In this document: one piece after another, positions 1 to 5,286 of the stretch
Position numbering within the stretch: position 1 is the stretch's first letter
How the letters are laid out: each line of letters opens with the position of its first letter
Source: XYD12-FULL-36-8 sp041739035
Lineage (GTDB): Bacteria > Bacteroidota > Ignavibacteria > Ignavibacteriales > Ignavibacteriaceae
Length of the DNA stretch: 5,286 nucleotides
Direction of reading: 5' to 3'
Assembly (NCBI GenBank): GCA_041739035.1
Contig: JBGSOQ010000299.1
Span: forward strand, 1 to 5,286
Notes under the pieces: model-generated
Databases searched by the model: none
Told to the model about the DNA's origin: nothing
The model's input: the letters and a program-made list of their open reading frames with translations, nothing else
Program-made: the position numbers and the translations under genes

Positions 1-1823
1 GAATAATTGCCCGGCTTATTTGCTTGAAGCACGCCTTCATACAAACCATTTCCCAAAGAATTAAGATTCAACTCGAATTTATCTTTATCATTTTTAACTT
101 TAACTTTCACTTCAGCATCGGAAACAGGGTTGAATGCATCGTCATAAATTTGTGCTGTAAATTCCACTTCTTCTCCCAATGAAAATAGTTTCTTCACAGT
201 TTTAATCTGAACACGCTTTTTATCATCGGGACTATTAAGCCATCTTATACTATTGAGAATAAATCTATCAAACACATCTTGATCCTTAAGTGCGGTCTGC
301 AGTTTCCATTTCCAGATATCTTTTGCCAGCACAGCTATAGATCGCTGGTTTCCTAGCCTTCTTGAAAGAATTAAAGGCTTATTGGTAGAAATGTTGTTCA
401 TTTTAACTTTGGCAACAATTTCACTTTCCGGTTTTGGAATGAAATCCGAAAATGGCTGATAAACCGGCGGCAAATTATTCCAGACTACAACCGGATCAGA
501 ACTCTTGTTTTGCAATAATGGATTTTTTGATTGATCTGATGAAACATTCGGCTGCACTTCTAAAAAATTATTCGCAACATTATTCGAGACGAATGGTAAA
601 TCTTTTTTAATTTGACTTAGTTTAGTGAAGTCTGTACTGCCCGATAGTACAAAAAAGTACGAAATATTTTTTTCTGAAATTAAGGACGCAGTCTTATTCA
701 ATAGATCGGGAGAGGTTTGTTTTGAGGGAAATCCAATCAGCATCAGAACATCGGCGCTGTCCAAAAGTTTCTCTCGATTATTTTTTTCAAGATATTTATT
801 AACTCCAATTTGAGTTATTGAATTGACAGAAAGATTGTTATCTGTGAGAAGAGTATTTTTAATAAATGATAAATCTGACGACGGACTTCCTGCCAAGAGC
901 AATACTTTAACTTTATTACTCAGAACATTTATATAAAATACTTTTCTGTTATTTGCTTTTGAGAACTCACCTTCAATACCTGACAATGAAATCGCTAACT
1001 TTTTTTCTCCGCTGGTTTTTGGATTATAACTTAGCTGAATGTTCTGAATGCCATCAGCACTTAATGTAATGTTTTGTTGTTCGAGCAAAAGATCGTTCTC
1101 ATAAAAAGATAAATTAATAGTTCTGTTTGAAAAACCCTCATTAACGATCGTAGCAGTTAATGCTGTTGGAGTTTCGGCATAAATAAATTCATTAAAGATA
1201 ACATTCTTAATTACCACGTCTTTTCTTTTAGTTGTATCGCCAACTCCGACCGTGTAAATCGATATTCCACTCTTTTCCGCTTTATAAATAGAATTGGAGC
1301 CATCGGTAATCACCCCATCGCTTAAAATTACTGCCGCGGAAACATTGTTTTTGTCGTTTGCAATGTTATCGAAGATATTTGAAAAATTAGTCGAACCCTC
1401 TTTGAATGATATCTTATCCAGACTGTCAGGGCTTAGTTCAACGATTTTAGAACCGAATGATTTTAGTTGAGTGTTACGAATTAAGTCCGTTTGTTTCAGC
1501 TCATCAATAACATTTAGAATTTTCTTATCCTTATCAAAGCCATCCTCAACTGTAATTGATTTTGAGTTATCTATAAAAAAAAGAGTTATCGGCTTAAGAA
1601 TATTTTTATTTATGATTGTCAATGTGGGTTCAAAAATTGCAAGAAGCAGCAAGGCCAACGATAAAGTTCTTACAATTATCAACAGAATTTTTTTTGTCTG
1701 CGATATTTGAGGGACAGTGTAACGATAAATAAAAACGGTGAAAGCGATGAATACAACTACGGCAAGAATAAATAGGAGCGGATTAAATGTTAATGAGATC
1801 TTTAGATTATCAATGCCAAACAT
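1..1823 (-). CDS. Membrane-anchored VWA-domain protein with GATase1-like and Ig/macroglobulin-like regions (partial, C-terminus off window)
   Basis: An uninterrupted minus-strand frame of 607 codons starts with ATG at 1823 and runs off the left edge. Two hydrophobic segments (about residues 14-34 and 46-65) flank a positively charged loop. This suggests a hairpin anchor with both ends outside, so the large remainder is probably periplasmic. A von Willebrand factor A domain follows (about 78-205) with a complete metal-ion-dependent adhesion site: DNSKS at 85-89, a Thr in GSTNF near 145, and SDG at 168-170. Residues about 305-400 (KVLLLAGSPS, then DSADVLMLIGFP) look like the Rossmann-type glutamine-amidotransferase-like fold found in related VWA proteins; no catalytic triad is evident. 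Residues about 537-607 look like a beta-sandwich of the Ig or alpha-2-macroglobulin MG type. Its start overlaps the stop of the PhzF-family gene by one base (TGATG), indicating translational coupling. The architecture resembles BatA-like and other Bacteroidota VWA membrane proteins, whose exact role is mostly unknown. A C-terminal membrane helix may lie beyond the window. Confidence 0.5.
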   Translation of the reverse strand, partial: MFGIDNLKISLTFNPLLFILAVVVFIAFTVFIYRYTVPQISQTKKILLIIVRTLSLALLLLAIFEPTLTIINKNILKPITLFFIDNSKSITVEDGFDKDKKILNVIDELKQTDLIRNTQLKSFGSKIVELSPDSLDKISFKEGSTNFSNIFDNIANDKNNVSAAVILSDGVITDGSNSIYKAEKSGISIYTVGVGDTTKRKDVVIKNVIFNEFIYAETPTALTATIVNEGFSNRTINLSFYENDLLLEQQNITLSADGIQNIQLSYNPKTSGEKKLAISLSGIEGEFSKANNRKVFYINVLSNKVKVLLLAGSPSSDLSFIKNTLLTDNNLSVNSITQIGVNKYLEKNNREKLLDSADVLMLIGFPSKQTSPDLLNKTASLISEKNISYFFVLSGSTDFTKLSQIKKDLPFVSNNVANNFLEVQPNVSSDQSKNPLLQNKSSDPVVVWNNLPPVYQPFSDFIPKPESEIVAKVKMNNISTNKPLILSRRLGNQRSIAVLAKDIWKWKLQTALKDQDVFDRFILNSIRWLNSPDDKKRVQIKTVKKLFSLGEEVEFTAQIYDDAFNPVSDAEVKVKVKNDKDKFELNLNSLGNGLYEGVLQANKPGNY

Positions 1824-2692
1824 CAGATTGCAAGATTTCCTTTCAGAATCGTCACAGCTTTGCCTGATATATACAATTCGTTTTTCAAAGAATTGAAAGT
1901 TACACCAACTCTTCCTTCTCTTCCAATAAAATCACCTTGCTCAAATGTTACGTCAATAATATCTACCTGCTGTTTCAATAATCCCAGTTTTTTTAGAACC
2001 AGAAGTAAAGGACCGTTAGTTGAGCCCGTAACCGGATCTTCATTTATTCCATAATAAGGAGCAAAACATCTGCTATGTGCAAAACTGTTTTTATCAAATG
2101 TTTCAAGAGTGTAAGTAACTATAATCCTGAATTCTTTCATTCGCTTTCCAAGCTTCAAAAGTTCATTATAGTTTGGTTGAAGATTCTTAAGTTCGTTTAA
2201 GCTTCTCACATTAGCATAACATGTCTCTTCATTCATTATCAGAAGCGGTAAAGTTTTCTCAAGCTGACTCGGCTTCAGTCCAAGAACTTTAAGCAAATTA
2301 CCTGTTGATTTTTTGTACACAGAAATCTTGGGAATGGGAAGCTGCATGAAATAATTTTTTTCATCACAGTAGCAGTTCAAAACGCCCGATAGAGTTTCAA
2401 AACTAATCCGCTTGTTTGTCCTCAGCAATTTTTTTTCTTTAAGAAAATGTGAAGAAGCGATGGTCGCATGTCCGCAAATTTTCACTTCAGATGTTGGAGT
2501 GAACCATTGCAATTTATAATCAGCAATTTTCGATTTTGAGATGAAGGCAGTTTCGGACAAGTTCATTTCTTTGGCAATTAGCTGCTTTTCCTTTGCAGTT
2601 AACTTATCGCCAAAAGTAACACCAGCAGGATTACCACAGAATGGTTTATCTGTGAAAGCATCAATTTGAAATATTTCAATTTTCGTTTTCAT
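1823..2692 (-). CDS. PhzF-family phenazine biosynthesis-like isomerase/epimerase
   Basis: The 289-residue product has the usual length and motif order of the PhzF family, whose fold resembles diaminopimelate epimerase. The N-terminal IDAFTDKPFCGNPAGV (10-25) is the family signature. NLSETAF contains Glu47, the position of the general acid/base Glu in characterised PhzF. GHATIAS (74-80) and the C-terminal EDPVTGS (218-224), then EQGDFIGREGRV (251-262), are the other conserved substrate-pocket and half-domain motifs. All key residues are present, so it should be active. PhzF itself isomerises trans-2,3-dihydro-3-hydroxyanthranilate, but most homologues sit outside phenazine clusters and have unknown substrates. 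No other phenazine gene is visible here, so phenazine synthesis should not be inferred. The start ATG lies 17 bp inside the 3' end of surE, with only a weak purine stretch upstream, so it is probably translated by coupling. It is probably cytoplasmic. Family assignment is secure; substrate is unknown. Confidence 0.5.
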   Translation of the reverse strand: MKTKIEIFQIDAFTDKPFCGNPAGVTFGDKLTAKEKQLIAKEMNLSETAFISKSKIADYKLQWFTPTSEVKICGHATIASSHFLKEKKLLRTNKRISFETLSGVLNCYCDEKNYFMQLPIPKISVYKKSTGNLLKVLGLKPSQLEKTLPLLIMNEETCYANVRSLNELKNLQPNYNELLKLGKRMKEFRIIVTYTLETFDKNSFAHSRCFAPYYGINEDPVTGSTNGPLLLVLKKLGLLKQQVDIIDVTFEQGDFIGREGRVGVTFNSLKNELYISGKAVTILKGNLAI

Positions 2693-3455
2693 TCATCAAG
2701 TTTTCTATTTTCCAGCTTTTCATTTTATCAAAAGTTTCGTAATCAGTTAAATCAAAATGAATAGGAGTGATTGAAACATAATTCTTTCGGATAGCAACTT
2801 GATCAATATCGGCATTAGTATCAACCTCTAAAAGTTTACCAGTCAGCCAATAATATCCCATGTTATAAGGATCCTTTCTTTCCTCATAGATATCATCCCA
2901 TTTTGATTTTCCCTGCTTCGTTAAAATAATTCCAGCAATTTCTTCTTTGGGAACATCAGGTACATTAACATTCAGCATGGTTCCAAGAGGGAGTTTATTA
3001 TCCACCATTTTCAAAGCCAGCATTCTGGCTAATTTAGCAGCATAATCAAAATTCTTTGGAATATGATTTGTAACTGAAATTGCAAATGAAGGAACATCCA
3101 TTATAGCGGCTTCACGGGCGGCTGAAACCGTTCCCGAATAGATAATATTTATGGCAGTGTTCGAACCATTATTTATTCCTGAGATCACTAAATCCGGCGG
3201 CTCTTTCATAATATTTCTTATGCCCATTTTAACGCAATCAGCAGGAGTTCCATCAACAGCATAACCAAAAAAATCTCCGTTTTTATGATAAGGAATGACT
3301 CTTAAAGGAATTTTCATGGTAATTGCATGCCCAACCGCGCTCTGCTCGTTTTGCGGAGCCACGACAGTTACTTCTGCAATTTCTTTTAATGATTTGACGA
3401 GAACGGAAATTCCTAATGAACCTATTCCATCATCATTTGATACTAAAATCTTCAA
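2676..3455 (-). CDS. surE: 5'(3')-nucleotidase SurE, TTG start
   Basis: SurE is a cytoplasmic, divalent-metal-dependent phosphatase that dephosphorylates nucleoside 5'- and 3'-monophosphates (and short polyphosphates in some species) and is linked to stationary-phase and stress survival. The 259-residue product has the normal length. It begins with the hallmark ILVSNDDGIGSLGI, placing metal ligands Asp8 and Asp9. Ser39 lies in APQNEQSAVGHA and Asn95 in SGINNGSN, completing the expected metal site. VDGTPADCV (67-75), IYSGTVSAAREAA (105-117), GYYWLTG and VSITPIHFDLT are further family motifs. The start codon is TTG (3455-3453). It is chosen because it gives the exact SurE N-terminus, no in-frame ATG lies just upstream, and an AGGAG sequence sits four bases before it. 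It is the first gene of the minus-strand block, and its last 17 bp overlap the PhzF-family gene. Identification is very secure. Confidence 0.5.
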   Translation of the reverse strand: MKILVSNDDGIGSLGISVLVKSLKEIAEVTVVAPQNEQSAVGHAITMKIPLRVIPYHKNGDFFGYAVDGTPADCVKMGIRNIMKEPPDLVISGINNGSNTAINIIYSGTVSAAREAAIMDVPSFAISVTNHIPKNFDYAAKLARMLALKMVDNKLPLGTMLNVNVPDVPKEEIAGIILTKQGKSKWDDIYEERKDPYNMGYYWLTGKLLEVDTNADIDQVAIRKNYVSITPIHFDLTDYETFDKMKSWKIENLMNENEN

Positions 3456-3459
3456 GATG

Positions 3460-3464
3460 CTCCT
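3460..3464 (-). promoter_or_regulatory. Shine-Dalgarno sequence for surE
   Basis: On the minus strand AGGAG is followed by CATC and then the TTG start of surE. The spacing of four bases is slightly short but usable. It is the only clear Shine-Dalgarno motif before a gene in this window, and it supports the non-ATG start. It may compensate for the weak initiation codon. Confidence 0.5.
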
Positions 3465-3591
3465 AAATGTTTTGAATTGAACAAGACTATAAACTACAAC
3501 ACTAATTTACAGACTTTCGATTAAATATTGGATTGGTAAGATCTTTGAATTACCACATGCTTAAACCATGATGCTACTTTTGTAACAATTA

Positions 3592-3644
3592 ATTAGCCCA
3601 GTTCCTTTGCAATCGGTATTTCGGCCTTGAGGAACTGGGTTAAT
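3592..3644. repeat. 15-bp-arm inverted repeat in the surE/pgeF intergenic region
   Basis: The left arm ATTAGCCCAGTTCCT (3592-3606) is complementary to the right arm AGGAACTGGGTTAAT (3630-3644), with a 23-base loop. The single non-Watson-Crick pair is G3596 with T3640. It would be a tolerated G-U pair in RNA from the plus strand but a C-A mismatch in RNA from the minus strand. No T-tract follows the hairpin on either strand, so it is a poor intrinsic terminator, and it lies between divergent genes where a terminator is not expected. It could be a regulator operator, a structured leader or small RNA, or a palindromic intergenic repeat. The structure is clear; its function is not known. Confidence 0.5.
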
Positions 3645-3681
3645 CAGCATTGAACCTATTATTAAAAGAATAAAATTTACT

Positions 3682-3689
3682 TAAATTTG
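3682..3689 (+). promoter_or_regulatory. Putative Bacteroidota-type -7 promoter element for pgeF
   Basis: TAAATTTG matches the TAnnTTTG consensus of the -7 element used by the primary sigma factor of Bacteroidota. It ends 29 bases before the pgeF ATG, giving a plausible short leader. No convincing TTTG-type -33 element is seen at the expected 19-21 base spacing; the nearest TTG (3650-3652) is about 29 bases upstream. In an AT-rich intergenic region an eight-base match can occur by chance, so this is tentative. If correct, transcription starts after the 3592-3644 hairpin, which would then lie upstream of the promoter rather than in the mRNA. Confidence 0.5.
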
Positions 3690-3718
3690 TCCGTCATTTA
3701 AATAAAAACAAACTGCAA

Positions 3719-4459
3719 ATGCTAGTTCTGAAATCAAGTTTACTTAATCGCTTTCCGGAAATCATCTTTGGATTTTCAACAAAAATAGGGTTGAAAAGAG
3801 GTGGTCCTTATTATTTCAACATGTCTCTGTCTGTTCAAGATTCTAAATCAAATGTTCTCCAAAATCGGGGATATTTTTTTACTCGAATAGGATTAAGCGA
3901 TTCGTCAGTTGCAACACAAAAACAAGTTCATGGGGATAATGTTACGTTTATTGATGAAGGAAGAGACTGCGGTGAAAGTGATGCAATGATAACTGACAAA
4001 CCAAATTTGGGATTAGCAATAAGCAGCGCAGATTGTCCAGCCATTTTTTTGTTTGATGTACAAAACAAAGTAATCGCTGCTGTTCATTCCGGTTGGAGGG
4101 GAACAGAAAAGAAAATTCTATTGAAAGTGCTGACAAAGCTTATGCAAGATTTCAAATCTGAACCAAATAACATTTTTGCCTACATTGCACCATCGATAAG
4201 CGCAAACAACTATGAGGTTGGTGAAGAGGTAGCTAGCTTATTTGACGATAGATATTCGCTCAAAAAAAATCTTAAGTATCTATTAGATCTTCAGCGAATA
4301 AATCGAGATTTAATGCTTAATTTTGGCTTGCTTAAAAAAAATATTCAAATTTCTTCTTTATGTTCTTATGAAATGAAAGATCTCTTACATTCATATAGAA
4401 GAGATGGAGAGATTTCAGGCAGAGCATTTGGGGTTTTTGCGATTAAAGAAAAAAAATGA
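3719..4459 (+). CDS. pgeF: Laccase-domain purine nucleoside phosphorylase-like protein (YfiH/YlmD/PgeF family)
   Basis: Members of this family (multicopper polyphenol oxidoreductase or laccase domain, DUF152) are zinc-dependent enzymes shown to phosphorolyse purine nucleosides and deaminate adenosine. The E. coli homologue has also been linked to editing of peptidoglycan precursors. The 246-residue product has normal family length. The three metal ligands are present in their usual contexts: His71 in KQVHGDNV, Cys106 in SSADCPAIF and His123 in AAVHSGWRG. IAPSISANNYEVGEEV (156-171) and HSYRRDGEISGRAFGVFAI (224-242) are further hallmarks. Most relatives have another Cys just after the CT/CS motif near 215; here the sequence is CSYEMKD, an unremarkable variation. 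The ATG at 3719 has no Shine-Dalgarno but an A-rich leader, as is common in Bacteroidota. It diverges from surE across 263 bp, and its stop overlaps the start of the transporter by four bases. Family assignment is very secure; the exact physiological substrate is less so. Confidence 0.5.
   Translation: MLVLKSSLLNRFPEIIFGFSTKIGLKRGGPYYFNMSLSVQDSKSNVLQNRGYFFTRIGLSDSSVATQKQVHGDNVTFIDEGRDCGESDAMITDKPNLGLAISSADCPAIFLFDVQNKVIAAVHSGWRGTEKKILLKVLTKLMQDFKSEPNNIFAYIAPSISANNYEVGEEVASLFDDRYSLKKNLKYLLDLQRINRDLMLNFGLLKKNIQISSLCSYEMKDLLHSYRRDGEISGRAFGVFAIKEKK
4449..4456 (+). other. A8 run phased as an A_AAA_AAA slippery heptamer at the pgeF stop
   Basis: The last pgeF codons are GAA AAA AAA TGA, so bases 4450-4456 form the heptamer A AAA AAA in the zero frame directly before the stop. 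A -1 slip would make the next codon the ATG of the following EamA gene, in its own frame. This is a sequence fact. That frameshifting occurs is unproven, and a lysine-rich tail in an AT-rich genome would give the same pattern. Confidence 0.5.
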
Positions 4460-5286
4460 AAGACGAAAAACTAAAAATATTATTCATCTTCAGTCTTATT
4501 TGTCTTGCCTGGGGCTCAACCTGGGGTGCAATAAGATTGGGGCTTGAATCGCTGACTCCATTCATATCTGTGGGGTTAAGATTCACTCTTGCGTCAATTC
4601 TAGTTTTAATTGTTATGAAATTTAAGAGACTTCAAATTCAAACTGATAAAATTTCATTAAGGTTATATTTTATTATGGGCTTCGGTTCTTTTGTTGTTCC
4701 TTTTGCTCTTGTTTACTGGGCCGAACAGTTTGTCCCATCAGGTTTATCGGCAGTGCTTTTTGCGGTTTATCCATTTTTTGTAGTTCTTTTTTCTTATTTA
4801 GCTATTCCCTCGGAAGTGATTGGATTTAATAAAATCTTCGGGATCGTTTTTGCTTTTTCAGGGATAGTCACCATTTTTTATGATGGTTTGAATATAAATA
4901 TCGCATCTTACGTTTGGGGTATGTCGGCCATAATTTTAAGCGCTATTATGCAGGCTGGAATTGCCGTAACATTGAAAAAACATGGTTATCATCTTCATCC
5001 ATTATCAATGAATTTTATCCCTTTGATAATTGCTGGTATTTCACTTGTAATTATTGGAGCATTAGTTGAAGATACTTCAAGATTAATTTTTGATTCCAAA
5101 GCTATTTTCTCTATAGTTTATCTCGCCGCATTTGGCACTGTATTGACTTTCACGTCTTATTACTGGCTTCTGAAGCGTGTGAGCGTAGTATTACTTTCTT
5201 TAGTAGCCTTCATCACTCCAATTGTGGCCTTAATAATTGGCTGGATACTTTTCGATGAAAAATTATCAAATCGAGTTCTAGTTGGG
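4456..5286 (+). CDS. EamA-family (drug/metabolite transporter superfamily) permease, partial at the C-terminus
   Basis: A continuous frame of 277 codons starts with ATG at 4456 and leaves the window without a stop. It encodes an inner-membrane protein made of two EamA repeats. About nine hydrophobic segments are visible, near residues 7-25, 37-55, 68-86, 95-115, 124-142, 152-172, 183-203, 216-236 and 243-266. The tenth helix expected for this family would lie just beyond the edge. Family hallmarks are the N-terminal LAWGSTWGAIRLGLES (17-32), the RF pair in the second helix (42-43), GLSAVLFAVYPFFVVLFS (96-113), and the late YYWLLKRVSVV and ITPIVALIIGWILFDEKLS (253-271). Members export or import amino acids, nucleosides, cofactors, drugs or other small molecules, and substrate cannot be read from sequence. 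The ATG overlaps the pgeF stop (ATGA), so the genes are probably co-transcribed and translationally coupled. Perhaps 15-30 residues are missing, judging from the usual family length near 300. Confidence 0.5.
   Translation, partial: MKDEKLKILFIFSLICLAWGSTWGAIRLGLESLTPFISVGLRFTLASILVLIVMKFKRLQIQTDKISLRLYFIMGFGSFVVPFALVYWAEQFVPSGLSAVLFAVYPFFVVLFSYLAIPSEVIGFNKIFGIVFAFSGIVTIFYDGLNINIASYVWGMSAIILSAIMQAGIAVTLKKHGYHLHPLSMNFIPLIIAGISLVIIGALVEDTSRLIFDSKAIFSIVYLAAFGTVLTFTSYYWLLKRVSVVLLSLVAFITPIVALIIGWILFDEKLSNRVLVG

Noticed and set aside
625..813. Plus-strand open frame of 62 codons
   Set aside because: It lies wholly antisense to the VWA gene, whose minus-strand frame is continuous and has recognisable domains. 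It has no recognisable motif.
1471..1710. Plus-strand open frame of 79 codons, hydrophobic in places
   Set aside because: It is the antisense shadow of the transmembrane hairpin and early VWA region of the minus-strand gene, and it shows no family motif.
1860..2054. Plus-strand open frame of 64 codons
   Set aside because: It is antisense to the conserved C-terminal half of the PhzF-family gene and is explained by that gene's codon composition.
1823..2692. Phenazine biosynthesis cluster suggested by the PhzF-family gene
   Set aside because: None of phzA, B, D, E or G is present, and most PhzF-family members are not involved in phenazine synthesis.
3295..3480. Plus-strand open frame of 61 codons reaching the intergenic region
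   Set aside because: It is almost entirely antisense to the conserved N-terminus of surE, with no motif or start signal of its own.
3465..3500. Minus-strand promoter for surE (TAGTCTTG and TATAGT near the start)
   Set aside because: The best TAnnTTTG-like match has a mismatch and no partner element at proper spacing, so I could not support a specific site, although a promoter must exist here or farther upstream.
3592..3650. The intergenic hairpin as a Rho-independent terminator
   Set aside because: Neither strand has a run of T after the stem, the loop is long (23 bases), and it sits between divergently transcribed genes where no transcript is expected to end.
3590..3650. The intergenic hairpin as a tRNA or other known RNA gene
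   Set aside because: There is no T-arm GGTTCRA motif, no anticodon arm and no CCA end. The structure is a single long stem and matches no riboswitch I recognise.
3948..4136. Minus-strand open frame of 62 codons
   Set aside because: It is antisense to the metal-binding core of pgeF, which is clearly the real gene.

Overview
This is an AT-rich (about one third GC by eye), densely coding stretch of a bacterial chromosome with five protein genes in two divergent blocks. Start regions are A-rich and mostly lack Shine-Dalgarno sequences, a TAnnTTTG-type promoter element precedes one gene, and the left end encodes a membrane-anchored VWA protein of a type common in the Bacteroidota/Chlorobi/Ignavibacteria group. 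I infer a member of that group, perhaps an Ignavibacteria-like lineage, but the window holds no marker gene that settles it.

Minus-strand block (1..3455, read right to left): surE (survival protein / 5'(3')-nucleotidase, TTG start), then a PhzF-family isomerase-like protein, then a large membrane-anchored protein with a VWA domain, a GATase1-like region and an Ig/macroglobulin-like region, cut by the left window edge. The genes overlap by 17 bp (surE/phzF) and 1 bp (phzF/vwa, TGATG), so they look like one translationally coupled operon.

Divergent intergenic region (3456..3718, 263 bp): it must hold promoters for both blocks. It contains a striking 15-bp-arm inverted repeat at 3592..3644 and a good TAnnTTTG promoter element at 3682..3689. 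No RNA gene was recognised.

Plus-strand block (3719..5286): pgeF (YfiH/YlmD laccase-domain, purine nucleoside phosphorylase-like) is followed by an EamA-family (DMT) transporter that starts inside the pgeF stop codon (ATGA overlap) and is cut by the right edge close to its C-terminus.

Functionally, the divergent pair surE and pgeF fits nucleotide-to-nucleoside-to-base salvage or housekeeping, and the transporter could move a related small metabolite, but that link is inference. I found no CRISPR array, tRNA, rRNA, insertion sequence, phage or defence system. Apart from the intergenic palindrome, the phased A-run at the pgeF/transporter junction and the poorly characterised VWA protein, this is an ordinary chromosomal region.
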